64,000 bases of DNA, from the NCBI RefSeq assembly GCF_013035315.1, contig NZ_WQHP01000008.1, forward strand, positions 62,001-126,000, written 5' to 3'. The stretch comes from Ruegeria arenilitoris. Lineage in GTDB: Bacteria; Pseudomonadota; Alphaproteobacteria; Rhodobacterales; Rhodobacteraceae. A program made the position numbers and the translations under genes. Below, one piece after another: positions 37,270 through 47,011 of this stretch. A model generated the notes under the pieces. That model was not told the DNA's origin. It did not search any database and was given only the letters and a program-made list of their open reading frames with translations. Numbering within the stretch: position 1 is the first letter of the stretch; each line of letters opens with the position of its first letter.

Positions 37270-37562
37270 TTCACTGTACCTTATATAAGGTTGCCGCCTT
37301 TGTTTGGTCGTTCCGGCTAGTCCCCGGTATGAAAAACAACTTTGAGCCGAAAAGCGTCAGGAATTGGGCGGCGCAATGTTAATTGGATGTTAATAGCGCG
37401 ACTTCACCGAGGCATGTGCGCGGGGCTTGCCCCCGGTGCCGAATGGTGTATATGGGGCCATCCTTCGCAAGAGTTATGAATCGCGCAGCCTCTCGTGGCC
37501 GGGTCGCGGAGGGTTGAATGACCCTGCCTTTGAAATGCGCCTTGATAGAAACAGGAGTGCAC

Positions 37563-37916
37563 ATGCCACTGTATGAGCATGTAATGATCGCGCGTCAGGA
37601 CCTGTCCAACGCGCAGGCAGAAAGCCTCGTCGAACATTTCGGCACCGTTCTGGCGGACAACGGCGGCAACGTTGTTGAAAGCGAGTACTGGGGCGTCAAG
37701 ACGATGGCCTACAAGATCAACAAGAACCGCAAAGGCCACTATGCCTTCCTGAAGACCGACGCCCCTGCTGGTGCCGTTCAGGAAATGGAACGCCTGATGC
37801 GCCTGCATGACGATGTTATGCGCGTTCTGACCATCAAGGTCGACGAGCATGCCGAGGGCCCTTCGGTCCAGATGCAGAAGCGCGATGAGCGCGAAGGCCG
37901 CCGCGAGCGCCGCTGA
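37563..37916 (+). CDS. rpsF: 30S ribosomal protein S6
   Basis: Small-subunit protein that pairs with S18. The 117-residue protein starts MPLYEHVMIARQDLSNAQAE and has VVESEYWGVKTMAYKINKNRKGHY. The tail is basic and Arg/Glu-rich. The ATG at 37563 follows AGGAG; a 15-codon upstream extension to 37518 is not part of the family. First of rpsF-rpsR-rplI. The leader contains a short AGGGT/ACCCT hairpin (37510-37525), possibly part of an autoregulatory structure, which is inference. Confidence 0.97.
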   Translation: MPLYEHVMIARQDLSNAQAESLVEHFGTVLADNGGNVVESEYWGVKTMAYKINKNRKGHYAFLKTDAPAGAVQEMERLMRLHDDVMRVLTIKVDEHAEGPSVQMQKRDEREGRRERR

Positions 37917-37943
37917 TCTAAGCCTGACGAAAGGACATTTACC

Positions 37944-38171
37944 ATGGCCGCAAAACCATTTTTCCGCCGCCGCAAGGTTTGCCCGTTCTCGGGCGACAAC
38001 GCGCCGAAGATCGACTACAAAGACACCCGTCTGCTGCAGCGCTACATCTCTGAGCGCGGCAAGATCGTTCCTTCGCGCATCACCGCCGTTTCGGCAAAAA
38101 AGCAGCGTGAACTGGCCCGTGCTATCAAGCGCGCCCGCTTCCTCGCCCTGCTGCCCTACGCTGTGAAGTAA
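37944..38171 (+). CDS. rpsR: 30S ribosomal protein S18
   Basis: A 75-residue basic protein beginning [20 protein letters not shown] and ending [12 protein letters not shown], standard for S18. It binds 16S rRNA as a heterodimer with S6. It sits 27 bases after rpsF and 12 bases before rplI, the conserved gene order. Confidence 0.98.
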   Translation: MAAKPFFRRRKVCPFSGDNAPKIDYKDTRLLQRYISERGKIVPSRITAVSAKKQRELARAIKRARFLALLPYAVK

Positions 38172-38183
38172 GGAGAGACTGAT

Positions 38184-38804
38184 ATGCAAGTTATCCTGCT
38201 GGAACGCGTTGCGAAACTGGGTCAGATGGGCGACGTCGTTGACGTCAAGCCCGGCTACGCCCGCAACTTCCTGCTGCCCCAAGGCAAAGCCCTGAGCGCA
38301 TCGGACGCCAACATCGCATCGTTCGAAGCCCAGAAAGCCCAGCTTGAGGCGCGCAACCTGGAAACCAAGAAAGAAGCTGAAGCACTGGCTGAAAAGCTGG
38401 ACGGTCAGCAGTTCATCGTGATCCGCTCGGCATCGGATGCCGGCGCTCTGTACGGTTCGGTCACCCCGCGTGACGCCGCAGACGCTGCTACTGAGGCTGG
38501 TTTCACCGTCGACAAGAAACAGATCGCCCTGATCGCTCCGATCAAGGAACTGGGTCTGCACTCGCTGGCAGTCAAACTGCACCCCGAGGTCGAAGTTGAA
38601 ATCAAGATGAACGTTGCTCGTTCGGAAGAAGAAGCCGAACTGCAGGCTTCGGGCAAGTCGATCCAGGAACTGGCCGCTGAAGAAGAAGCAGCCGCAGAAT
38701 TCGAAATCGCCGAGCTGTTCGACGATATCGGTTCCGCCGCTTCTGAAGATGATGACCTGATCGCCGAAGAAGCTCCGGCAGAAGAAGACGAAGCCAAAGC
38801 ATAA
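38184..38804 (+). CDS. rplI: 50S ribosomal protein L9 with acidic C-terminal extension
   Basis: Large-subunit protein at the base of the L1 stalk that limits frameshifting. Residues 1-150 are typical ([37 protein letters not shown], the long helix and the C-terminal domain). The protein is 206 residues instead of about 150: the last 55 or so are rich in Glu, Ala and Asp ([16 protein letters not shown], ending [12 protein letters not shown]). I believe such tails occur in other Rhodobacterales. Last gene of the operon, followed by a terminator. Confidence 0.97.
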   Translation: MQVILLERVAKLGQMGDVVDVKPGYARNFLLPQGKALSASDANIASFEAQKAQLEARNLETKKEAEALAEKLDGQQFIVIRSASDAGALYGSVTPRDAADAATEAGFTVDKKQIALIAPIKELGLHSLAVKLHPEVEVEIKMNVARSEEEAELQASGKSIQELAAEEEAAAEFEIAELFDDIGSAASEDDDLIAEEAPAEEDEAKA

Positions 38805-38826
38805 TCTGGTAGTCTTGGAAAATTAC

Positions 38827-38857
38827 AAAGGCCGCGCCGAAGGGTGCGGCCTTTTTT
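38827..38857 (+). terminator. Terminator after rplI
   Basis: Stem AAAGGCCGC / GCGGCCTTT (38827-38835, 38846-38854) running into a T-run. It closes the rpsF-rpsR-rplI operon. Confidence 0.9.
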
Positions 38858-39034
38858 GTTTTGCGACAGGAATGACCTGCCCAAGGCCTGGCGCAGAAAT
38901 CCTATGAAAAATGTGCCACCTTAGGCGAACGCGGCCCATGCCGCCCGATGCCGTATTATTTTTTGACTGATTATTTTAGAAATTTTACCTGATCGCGCAT
39001 CTGGGCGGACCGCGATCCGACAGGAGAAAGCGTC

Positions 39035-39391
39035 ATGGCATCCTTGTGCGACTACATCGTCGTGAACGACGGTTCATTCTCTTTAAACCCCGGCGAAAGC
39101 CAGACTTTCAGCGACCCGATCCCCTCGAACCTGATTTTCGGAACCAACCGTGCCAAACCGATCCTAGCCTGCAAGGCTTGGGCAACACCTTCCGGAGGGG
39201 CGTTCCAGATCGAGATCAACGATACCCTAATATACGGTCCGTCCATGTCAGGCGGTGACATTCGCGGACTATGGGAGGCCTTCCCCGGAACAGTCCTGAA
39301 CCCGGGAATCACCAACACCGTTCAGTTCCGTGCGACAGAGAACAAGATTTGGTTTGCCGATATCATCTTGTGGTTTCAGGTCGAAGCGTGA
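39035..39391 (+). CDS. Unknown small beta-rich protein
   Basis: A 118-residue protein that I cannot place in a family. AGGAGA about 8 bases before the ATG is a strong ribosome site, so it is very likely real. It has no signal peptide or membrane helix. The sequence alternates short hydrophobic and polar stretches with many Gly, Pro and aromatic residues (FSLNPGESQTFSDPIPSNL, ITNTVQFRATENKIWFADI, ILWFQVEA), suggesting a beta-sandwich. It stands alone between the ribosomal operon and a lytic transglycosylase lipoprotein. Two cysteines (5 and about 46) are present. Confidence 0.6.
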   Translation: MASLCDYIVVNDGSFSLNPGESQTFSDPIPSNLIFGTNRAKPILACKAWATPSGGAFQIEINDTLIYGPSMSGGDIRGLWEAFPGTVLNPGITNTVQFRATENKIWFADIILWFQVEA

Positions 39392-39532
39392 CTGCCCACG
39401 GTTCATAAATGCGGCGTCAAATCGGGACGAATATGACTCGCTACCCGGCGTAATTCAGCGCGTACGCAACTGGTCAGCTTGCGGTTGCACATGGCTGGTT
39501 TATCATATTGCGACCCCCATCGGAGACTACAA

Positions 39533-40012
39533 ATGCCCCAATACACGCGTCGCACCTTGCTCGTTACACTTTTGGCCCTGCCCACGCTGGCCGCTTGTGG
39601 CGGCGAGACCAGCACCCGGGAAGCGACATTCGACCCGCCACTTTATCCCAATGAGACGCCAGAACTACGCGCGTCGATCAACAAATGGGCGGATCACTAT
39701 GAACTGCCCAGAGAGTTGGTGCACAAGCTGGCCGTTCGCGAAAGCACGCACCGGCCCTGGGCGGTGAATCGCCCTTATTACGGCTTGCTCCAGATCCTGC
39801 CTGCCACGGCGCGCTCGATGGGCTACACCGGAACACCGAAGGGGTTGCTGGACGCAGACACCAATCTGGAATTTGCAGGAAAGTACCTGCGAGGCGCTTG
39901 GCTTTTGTCAGATGGCGACCAGAAACGCGCCATTTTCCTCTACGCTAAAGGCTACTACCCCGAGGCAAAAGCACGCGGAATGTTGGTTGAAACAGGCTTA
40001 AGGTCGGAATAA
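39533..40012 (+). CDS. Lipoprotein lytic transglycosylase (SLT domain)
   Basis: A 159-residue lipoprotein: signal peptide with lipobox LAAC (MPQYTRRTLLVTLLALPTLA then Cys), then an SLT-type domain with LVHKLAVRESTHRPWAVNRP (catalytic Glu in VRES), YYGLLQILPATARSMGYTG and LDADTNLEFAGKYLRGAW. It should cleave peptidoglycan glycan strands at the outer membrane or periplasmic face. The ATG at 39533 is chosen by the signal peptide and CGGAGA about 7 bases upstream. It precedes luxR by 158 bases on the same strand. Confidence 0.9.
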   Translation: MPQYTRRTLLVTLLALPTLAACGGETSTREATFDPPLYPNETPELRASINKWADHYELPRELVHKLAVRESTHRPWAVNRPYYGLLQILPATARSMGYTGTPKGLLDADTNLEFAGKYLRGAWLLSDGDQKRAIFLYAKGYYPEAKARGMLVETGLRSE

Positions 40013-40130
40013 CGCAGACTTGAAATCCCAACACAAATATGAACACAATATTAACGTGTATCTTATTTGTTTGCTCGGGTACTATGTTGCCGGAACCACG
40101 CAATATGCCTAAGCGTTTTGAACAAATACC

Positions 40131-40157
40131 TTGCGTCGGCCACCAAAGTTGACGCAA
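40131..40157. promoter_or_regulatory. Inverted repeat upstream of luxR
   Basis: Perfect 7-bp arms TTGCGTC / GACGCAA with a 13-base spacer, ending 13 bases before the first possible luxR start. It could be an operator or an RNA hairpin at the 5' end of the luxR message. Confidence 0.45.
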
Positions 40158-40170
40158 CGTACACACTGAA

Positions 40171-40929
40171 ATGGACAGATTTGGCATTTCTTTGGGGAAA
40201 GAGATGCCTTCCGCAAGGGTTGGACAGGTGAAACTAATAGACTTGGCCGCGATCGACCACGAAGAGAAGTCGGCAGCCGACATCATTAATGCTGTCTGCG
40301 AAGAGCTTGGCTTTGACTATGCGTCCTATGCCACCTTCAACCCTGTCAAAGGTGACGTTCAGGGTTATGCGAACTATCCCGATGAATGGAAAATTCACTA
40401 TGGAAGTCAAGGCTTTCACCATTTCGACCCTACTCTGTACCAATCCGCTCTCAGCATCGCCCCAGTGGACTGGGGCAGATTTGATCATGACGAAAAGTTT
40501 CATTCGGTTTTCCGGGATGCCCATGACTTTGGCATTACATCCCGCGGTCTGACCGTCCCGGTGCGTGGCCCCTACGGGGAATGCGGCCTACTGAATGTGA
40601 CCCGCAATTGTTCGGATGCCGAGTGGGAGAAGTTAAAAAAACATGTCATGGGGGACCTGCAGATGGCTGCAGTTACGGCGCATGATACTGTGATGCAGTC
40701 TGGCCTATTGGCCAAGGCACTGTATCTTCCAACCCTGTCGACGCGCGAAAAAGAGATTCTACAATGGGTCGCCGACGGAAAATCTCAGCAAGATATTGGT
40801 GACATCCTGTCAATCTCGCACCGAACTGTTGAGGTTCACATGCGTTCAGGGCGCGAAAAACTGGGTGCTTTGACAACACCTCAGGCCATTGGTCGCGCGA
40901 TTGGTCTTGGTCTAATTGCCCCTGGATAA
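40171..40929 (+). CDS. luxR: LuxR-family quorum-sensing transcriptional regulator
   Basis: A 252-residue acyl-homoserine-lactone receptor and DNA-binding regulator. The N-terminal ligand domain keeps the pocket residues Trp73, Tyr77, Asp86, Pro87 and Trp101 (WKIHYGSQGFHHFDPTLY, PVDWG) and the conserved Gly in TVPVRGPYGECGLLN. The C-terminal LuxR helix-turn-helix is at about 188-250 (LSTREKEILQWVADGKSQQD, SHRTVEVHMRSGREKLG). The start may instead be ATG 40204, which has GGGGAAAG upstream. It is followed at 96 bases by a luxI gene, its likely partner. Confidence 0.93.
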   Translation: MDRFGISLGKEMPSARVGQVKLIDLAAIDHEEKSAADIINAVCEELGFDYASYATFNPVKGDVQGYANYPDEWKIHYGSQGFHHFDPTLYQSALSIAPVDWGRFDHDEKFHSVFRDAHDFGITSRGLTVPVRGPYGECGLLNVTRNCSDAEWEKLKKHVMGDLQMAAVTAHDTVMQSGLLAKALYLPTLSTREKEILQWVADGKSQQDIGDILSISHRTVEVHMRSGREKLGALTTPQAIGRAIGLGLIAPG

Positions 40930-40980
40930 TCAAAAAAGATAAAAAATACGGGAAACCCCCAATAGTTTCAGTTCAAAACT

Positions 40981-41007
40981 TGGTTAACCTAATCCTTACG
41001 GTAACCA
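40981..41007. promoter_or_regulatory. Candidate lux-box-like operator upstream of luxI
   Basis: Imperfect palindrome TGGTTAACC / GGTAACCA with a 10-base spacer, ending 18 bases before the luxI start. The inner ACC-N10-GGT spacing resembles lux boxes bound by LuxR dimers. I infer that LuxR acts here, but the outer bases differ from the Vibrio consensus. Confidence 0.5.
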
Positions 41008-41025
41008 GACTGTAGGGGGATGGAA

Positions 41026-41877
41026 ATGATCATCGTAATTGATGGTATTAACCAACATAAGTTCAAAGACGTCTTGGATGAGATGCACAAACTGCGCGCG
41101 CGTGTGTTTGGGGATCGGCTTGGCTGGGACGTGAATATCGTTGACGGGCGCGAGCGTGACCATTTTGACGATCTTCATCCTGCACACGTAGTCAGCATCA
41201 ACGACGAGGGGAACGTCGTTGGGTGCATGAGATTACTGCAGACAACCGGGCCACATATGCTATCGGACGTATTCCATTCGATTCTGGATGGCGAGGCGCC
41301 AATCCGCAGTGCCCAAGTCTGGGAAGCGACCCGTTTCTGCGTCGACACAAAGAAGCTTGGTCGTGGTCGAGGCGTGAACTCAGTTTCCTATGTCACCAGC
41401 GAAGTCATGATTGGATCCTTCGAATATGCGAAGACGGCCGGCGTGTTGGACTCTATCGCCGTGATCGATCCGGTGATGAACCGCGTTTTGCAACGTTCGG
41501 GCAACGCTCCGTATGATTACCTTGGCACCGCAAAGCCCATGGGCAAGGTGGTGGCAATGGCCGCCCTCATGGATTGCTCGGACGAGCGTATCTCCGGAAT
41601 TCGCAACTATGCGGGCATCGAACACGATGTCTTTCTGACCGAAGATCAGGCCCTAGAGCTGTTCGAGCGGTCGAAGGTCAAGGCAAGTGCCGCAAACTAC
41701 GATCACCAGCCCTTGAGCCAGCTGGAGAAGTACTTTGTAGAACAGATGAATGCGGCGACTTCGAAAGATGAAGTTGCATCAGTCCTAAAGCTGATCGAAG
41801 CGCTTTCTGACCGGTTCACACCAGAGCAAAAGAATGCTCTGCTCAGTTCCCCCCGTGCTTTTGCTCATGAGGCCTGA
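41026..41877 (+). CDS. luxI: Acyl-homoserine-lactone synthase with C-terminal extension
   Basis: Makes an acyl-homoserine lactone signal from S-adenosylmethionine and acyl-ACP. The 283-residue protein has the invariant residues Arg24, Phe28, Trp34, Asp45, Asp48, Arg69, Glu100 and Arg103 (LRARVFGDRLGWDV, ERDHFDD, VGCMRLL, WEATRFCVD). Typical LuxI proteins are near 215 residues. Here residues about 215-283 add a charged, helical tail (LSQLEKYFVEQMNAATSKDE, DRFTPEQKNALL) of unknown role. The ATG at 41026 is preferred over 41020 because AGGGGG is 6 bases before it. Own terminator follows. Confidence 0.94.
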   Translation: MIIVIDGINQHKFKDVLDEMHKLRARVFGDRLGWDVNIVDGRERDHFDDLHPAHVVSINDEGNVVGCMRLLQTTGPHMLSDVFHSILDGEAPIRSAQVWEATRFCVDTKKLGRGRGVNSVSYVTSEVMIGSFEYAKTAGVLDSIAVIDPVMNRVLQRSGNAPYDYLGTAKPMGKVVAMAALMDCSDERISGIRNYAGIEHDVFLTEDQALELFERSKVKASAANYDHQPLSQLEKYFVEQMNAATSKDEVASVLKLIEALSDRFTPEQKNALLSSPRAFAHEA

Positions 41878-41909
41878 CCCCCTCACCTCATAAGTTAAAG
41901 CCACAAAAG

Positions 41910-41949
41910 CGGAGCCGTCTTATTTCAGACGGCTCCGTATTTTTTTTGC
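41910..41949 (+). terminator. Terminator after luxI
   Basis: Stem CGGAGCCGTCT / AGACGGCTCCG (11 bp, 6-base loop) followed by TATTTTTTTT. Confidence 0.92.
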
Positions 41950-41974
41950 CCATTACCCGTTGGGCAGACGAGGA

Positions 41975-43306
41975 TTATTCCTCGTCCAGCGCCTCAACGG
42001 CTTTCTGCAGGTCGTCTTTGCTGACTTCTTTGTCGGCAACCTGCGCCAGTTCGACGATGTAGTCGATCACCTTGTCTTCGAAGATCGGTGCGCGCAGCTG
42101 CTGCTGCATCTGAGCGTTCTGCTGAACAAACTCAAAGAACTGACGCTCCTGACCGGGGTACTGACGCGCCTGGTTCATGATCGCCTGTGTCATCTCGGCA
42201 TCGGTGACCTCAACCTCGGCTTTCTGACCCAGTTCGGCCAGCAACAGGCCCAGACGGACGCGGCGCTCAGCCAATTTGTTGTGCTCGTCGGTCGGCTCGA
42301 TCTCGGCGTGGTCGTGACCTTCGACTTCGGGGTTTTCTTCGTGCCACAGCTGATGTGCGATTTGCTTGGCTTCGGCCTCAACCAGCGAAGGCGGCAGGTC
42401 GAAGGAGACTTTCTCATCCAGCGCGTCCAGCAGACCACGCTTCATGACGGCGCGCGATGCACCGGCGTATTCCGCCTCCAGACGCTCGGCGATCTGACCT
42501 TTCAGGGCTTCCAGATCTTCTGCGCCAAACTTCGTGGCCAGTTCGTCATTGACCTCGGCTGCGACCGGCTCTTTCACTTCTTTCACGGTGCAGGTGAAGA
42601 CAGCGTTTTTACCGGCCAGGTGCTCGGCGCCGTACTCTTCGGGGAACTTCACCTCGACGTCTTTTACTTCTTCGGCTTTCACGCCAACCAACTGCTCTTC
42701 GAAGCCGGGGATGAAGCTGTTCGAGCCTAGAACCAGCGGATAGTCTTCGGCCGAGCCACCTTCGAACTCTTCACCGTCCACTTTACCAACGAAGTCGATC
42801 ACAACCTGATCGCCGTCCTTGGCTTTGGAACCCTTGCGGCGCGCTTTGAAGTCCTGAGCGGTTTCAGCCAGGTTGTTCAGCGCTTCTTCGATGGCCGCGT
42901 CATCTGCTTTGACGACCAGTTTTTCCAGTTCGACCGATTTCAGGTCAACTTCCGGGATCGCAGGCAGAGCCTCATAGGACATCTCGACGTGTACGTCGTC
43001 GCCTTCTTTCCAGTCTTCGTTGGTCATTTTGACCTGCGGCTGCAGCGCAGGACGGTCACCGCTGTCTTCAAAGTGCTTGTTCATGGCGCCGTCGATGCTT
43101 TCCTGCATCGCTTCGCCCAACAGGCGCTGGCCGAACTGCTTTTTCAGCAGAGCCATAGGCACTTTGCCTTTGCGGAAACCTTTCATCTCGATTTCCGGCT
43201 GCGCTTCGACCAGTTTCTCGTTAACTTTGTCGTCCAGCTCAGCTGCGGATACGACGATGTTGTAGCCGCGTTTCAGACCTTCGTTCAGCGTCTCGGTAAC
43301 CTGCAT
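41975..43306 (-). CDS. tig: Trigger factor
   Basis: Ribosome-bound chaperone and prolyl isomerase. The 443-residue protein starts [19 protein letters not shown] and has the ribosome-binding signature [20 protein letters not shown] near residue 40. The FKBP domain spans about 150-245 ([31 protein letters not shown]), followed by a long helical C-terminal chaperone domain. The start is chosen by family; the frame is open upstream to 43456. It is monocistronic, convergent with luxI. Confidence 0.96.
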   Translation of the reverse strand: MQVTETLNEGLKRGYNIVVSAAELDDKVNEKLVEAQPEIEMKGFRKGKVPMALLKKQFGQRLLGEAMQESIDGAMNKHFEDSGDRPALQPQVKMTNEDWKEGDDVHVEMSYEALPAIPEVDLKSVELEKLVVKADDAAIEEALNNLAETAQDFKARRKGSKAKDGDQVVIDFVGKVDGEEFEGGSAEDYPLVLGSNSFIPGFEEQLVGVKAEEVKDVEVKFPEEYGAEHLAGKNAVFTCTVKEVKEPVAAEVNDELATKFGAEDLEALKGQIAERLEAEYAGASRAVMKRGLLDALDEKVSFDLPPSLVEAEAKQIAHQLWHEENPEVEGHDHAEIEPTDEHNKLAERRVRLGLLLAELGQKAEVEVTDAEMTQAIMNQARQYPGQERQFFEFVQQNAQMQQQLRAPIFEDKVIDYIVELAQVADKEVSKDDLQKAVEALDEE

Positions 43307-43437
43307 TATGGTAGTCCCCATAGGATTCGGGGCGCGCAAAACGGCGCGCCGGGCAAATTTGACGCCTTCTATTTGCCCAGCCGCCCACGTGCAAGGGGCA
43401 ATGGCCGGATCAGCCTTGTTTTGCCGCCGATTTGAAC

Positions 43438-43465
43438 AAAAAAACGCCCCGACCAAGGCCGGGGC
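43438..43465 (-). terminator. Terminator after porin
   Basis: On the minus strand GCCCCG / CGGGGC with inner pairing, followed by G then TTTTTTT. It separates the porin from trigger factor downstream. Confidence 0.85.
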
Positions 43466-43488
43466 ATCCTGTCTCGTGGGAAATGTTG

Positions 43489-44625
43489 TCAGAACTTCCA
43501 GAGCGCACCCAGCACCCAGGCTTCGTTCTTGTCAAAATCGACCGTGTCGTCGAAATCGTGGTTGCGGTATTTCAGGTAAGCATCCGTGTTGATCGCATTG
43601 ATGCGCTGAACAACGGCAATGCCCCAGGATTTGGTGCTGGAGCCCTGATTTTCGAAATCTGAGCCGTCAAAATAGTCGATACCTACGCCGGTTTTACCCC
43701 ACGACACCCAGTCGCCTTCATAGGCCAGCTTGGTGTACCAATAATTCGGATCACTGGCACCGGCTGATGTATTGTCCCGCGAACCCAGAGCCGCGGTAAA
43801 GCTGAAACCACTCGGCAACAGGACCGAAGCGGACCCGATCGTATCCCTCTGTTCGCCTGAACCATCGTCAAAATCCCTGACGGCATAGGCCAGACTGGCC
43901 GCGAACTCGATGCCATTTGCGAAAGTGTTTCCGTAGTTTAAGGCGATGTCGTAGTAGTCGTCGTCATCGCTGCTGGACAGGATGTTCTGACCATAGGCAA
44001 TCGCGGCCGAGAAGCCGTTGAAATCCGGCGTATCGTACCGGATCCGACCACGGCGACCACCGTCAAAGTTACTGGACGAGTCGCCCACGGTAATGTCACT
44101 CAGAACGCCATCTGCGCCGCGATAGAAGAAGGCACCGTTTTCGTCGTTCGTGAAGGAATAGAGCGCCGTCCCGACATAGGACAGGTCAGTTTCCGCAGCC
44201 CCATCCGAGGCCATACTGCCCTGACCGGCCGAGAACTTGCCGTACCCGCCCTTGAGCGAGAAATCGACATGACGGATATCCGACCGTGTCCAACCATTGG
44301 TGTTAGTTCCGTTCTGGTTTGCTGTGGCAGTACTTGGAAGTCCCAGGCCCGTCTCGAACCGAAACATGAACTCATTGCTGCCATAGGGTTGCATGACACG
44401 CAGGCCCACGCGGCTGTTGGATAGGTCGTTGTCCAGCAAACGGGTCTCGGTTTGCTGCCCATCGTCGACCGATACGATCACCGGGTCGAACTGACCATAT
44501 AGCTCGACTGAACCACCGCTGTTGTTTTGGTATTTTAGATCAGCAAAGGCCGGGATCGCAGTGGTCGCTGACAAAACCGCAGCCACCGGGAGAACTTTCA
44601 ATTTCACTGTCATTTTCTTCACCAT
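43489..44625 (-). CDS. Outer-membrane porin
   Basis: A general-diffusion beta-barrel porin of about 378 residues: signal peptide ([24 protein letters not shown]), then repeated amphipathic strands such as [50 protein letters not shown] and [20 protein letters not shown]. The C-terminal residue is Phe (LGALWKF), the usual assembly signal. Many acidic loop residues (DDDDYYD) suggest cation preference. The start is uncertain between 44625 and 44613. About 290 bases of AT-rich upstream region (44626-44916) hold its promoter. Confidence 0.9.
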   Translation of the reverse strand: MVKKMTVKLKVLPVAAVLSATTAIPAFADLKYQNNSGGSVELYGQFDPVIVSVDDGQQTETRLLDNDLSNSRVGLRVMQPYGSNEFMFRFETGLGLPSTATANQNGTNTNGWTRSDIRHVDFSLKGGYGKFSAGQGSMASDGAAETDLSYVGTALYSFTNDENGAFFYRGADGVLSDITVGDSSSNFDGGRRGRIRYDTPDFNGFSAAIAYGQNILSSSDDDDYYDIALNYGNTFANGIEFAASLAYAVRDFDDGSGEQRDTIGSASVLLPSGFSFTAALGSRDNTSAGASDPNYWYTKLAYEGDWVSWGKTGVGIDYFDGSDFENQGSSTKSWGIAVVQRINAINTDAYLKYRNHDFDDTVDFDKNEAWVLGALWKF

Positions 44626-44916
44626 CAACGTTACGGTTGTGGATACCGCCAAAAAGAGAAGTCAATGTGACAGCCCACGACCCAAAGAACCGAATAACTC
44701 GCACCCAGGACTTCTGCCTCACGGCTCAAATTGGCAGAAAGTAATTTCCAATTTTATCAATAAATTGACCCCCACGCTCTGACCGGCCGGAGATTCTTTT
44801 GTTCAAGTCTGCCACTCTGTGGAATGTGTTTCAAAAAGAATGACATGCATTTATGTGGATATTTGCGGCTAATTCTTGCCGAACGCTCAAAAAAGCGGCC
44901 AAATTCCGCCCATGCG

Positions 44917-46470
44917 TTACTTGGCCAGATTTCGGAAGACTTCGGGCAATTGTTCGGGCAAATCCTCGGCAATCAACCCCGGCCCGAACAGACGCGCGCA
45001 TTCCACGTGCAGCCACGCCGCTGTTTCTGCCGCTTCCATCGGACCGAAGCCCAGTGCCAGCAGCCCCGTGATGAACCCGGCCAGCACATCACCGGACCCC
45101 GCCGTTGCAAGCCAAGGTGCCGAACGATCATAGTGGGCCGAGTTAATTGCACAGCGCCCATCCGGTGCCGCAATCACCGTATCCGCCCCCTTGAACAGAA
45201 CCACGCACCCTGCCCGCTTGGCGGCCTCGCGTGTAGCGTCGACCTTGGAATAGGCCGGGCCGTTGGTTGGTACAGCAGCCAAATGTTCCGCAACATCTGG
45301 GAACAGCCGCGCAAACTCACCCCCATGCGGTGTCAAAACACAAGTCTCATGCAGTTGATCAAACAGATCGGCAGGATCATCCGCAAAAGCCGTCAGCGCA
45401 TCCGCATCCAGAACAGTCGAGCGCCCTGCCCTAAGGGCCGCAGGCACAAGATTGCGCGCCCGTTCAAGACCCATTCCCGGACCAAGACACAGGGCATTCA
45501 GGCGCTCATCTTCGAGGGTTTCTGACAGCGCATCCCCATCTTCAATTCGCTGCAGCATGATCGTCGTGACTTGCGTCGCGACTTCCAGCAGGGATGCCGG
45601 AGGCACGCCAAGCGTCACCAACCCAGCCCCGATACGCAATGCGCCCCGGGCAGCCAAACGCGCAGCTCCGGTTTTTCCCGAACCACCCGACAGGATCAGT
45701 GAGTGCCCGTGAGAGTATTTGTGATCCTTCGGTGTCTTGGCCCATGGAAAAAACCCTTTGGAAACAAGCCGAGCCACGTCATTGGACATATTGGATTGAA
45801 GCCCGATTGGCTTGGTTCGAACTCGGCCGCAATTTACGGGGCCATCGCTGATCATGTGGCCGACCTTTTTGTCATCGAACGTAACAGTGAGGTCAGCCGC
45901 GATAGTATTCCCAAGAACTCGGCCACTATCGGCGCATAATCCACTTGGGATATCGATTGCGACAACGCGTGCGCCGTGGCTCCGCATCAGGCGCCTTGCG
46001 TCTTCAGACGCCAATAGCGTGAAAACCCCCTGAAAAGGACGCGTCAGACCGGTTCCGAACAATCCATCAACAAGAAGATCAAATTCCGGCGGAAACTTTA
46101 GGTAGTCATCGACAAAAGGAGCTGGATTGAGCTTATGAACTGCGACCTCGTTTTTTGCGTTCCATCTCTCATAGTTCGCTCGCGCATCTGGGGGTAGTTT
46201 TTCAGGGTCGCCATACAGAAATACCTCAACCTCCCAGCCCCACTCTTTCAGCAACCGCGCGACGACGAACCCGTCGCCGCCATTGTTCCCTGGGCCGCAC
46301 AGAACCACCGCGCGACCAGAGGTTTTTGCCAGTTCCGGCCATTCTTCGAAAATTGCCTTAACAACGCCACGGCCAGCCCGCTCCATCAGCTCCATACCGG
46401 TGACCTCACCGGACTTGATCGCGGCCTGTTCGATGGCCCGCATCTGTGCTGCAGTCAGCAATTGCGTCAT
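44917..46470 (-). CDS. nnr: Bifunctional NAD(P)H-hydrate epimerase / ADP-dependent dehydratase
   Basis: Repairs damaged (hydrated) NADH and NADPH. The 517-residue protein joins two enzymes. The epimerase domain (about 1-220) has MRAIEQAAIKSGEVTGMELM, VLCGPGNNGGDGFVVARLL and VAIDIPSGLCADSG. The dehydratase domain (about 235-510) has KYSHGHSLILSGGSGKTGAA, LTPHGGEFARLFPD, VLFKGADTVIAAPDG and the ADP-site ATAGSGDVLAGFITGLLA. It is divergent from glnB across 169 bases. The plus-strand frames inside are shadows. Confidence 0.96.
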   Translation of the reverse strand: MTQLLTAAQMRAIEQAAIKSGEVTGMELMERAGRGVVKAIFEEWPELAKTSGRAVVLCGPGNNGGDGFVVARLLKEWGWEVEVFLYGDPEKLPPDARANYERWNAKNEVAVHKLNPAPFVDDYLKFPPEFDLLVDGLFGTGLTRPFQGVFTLLASEDARRLMRSHGARVVAIDIPSGLCADSGRVLGNTIAADLTVTFDDKKVGHMISDGPVNCGRVRTKPIGLQSNMSNDVARLVSKGFFPWAKTPKDHKYSHGHSLILSGGSGKTGAARLAARGALRIGAGLVTLGVPPASLLEVATQVTTIMLQRIEDGDALSETLEDERLNALCLGPGMGLERARNLVPAALRAGRSTVLDADALTAFADDPADLFDQLHETCVLTPHGGEFARLFPDVAEHLAAVPTNGPAYSKVDATREAAKRAGCVVLFKGADTVIAAPDGRCAINSAHYDRSAPWLATAGSGDVLAGFITGLLALGFGPMEAAETAAWLHVECARLFGPGLIAEDLPEQLPEVFRNLAK

Positions 46471-46627
46471 TTCAATTCCCTCAGCGATTCATTTTCGCTT
46501 ACTTTTTATGCAACTCGATCAAAATTTGACCCACCGCCTGTTTTCTAAGCGCCCGACCGGGGCCAAATTCGCAATCACATTGCCGACCGAATTTAGACGT
46601 GGTCAGTGCCAAACTGACAAGAGTTAA

Positions 46628-46978
<351 letters not shown>

Positions 46979-47011
46979 TCGAACAATCTCAAACCAGAGG
47001 ACTAGAAAAAC

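Noticed and set aside
37404-38582. Minus-strand open frame opposite rpsF-rpsR-rplI
   Set aside because: Ribosomal protein genes on the plus strand are certain.
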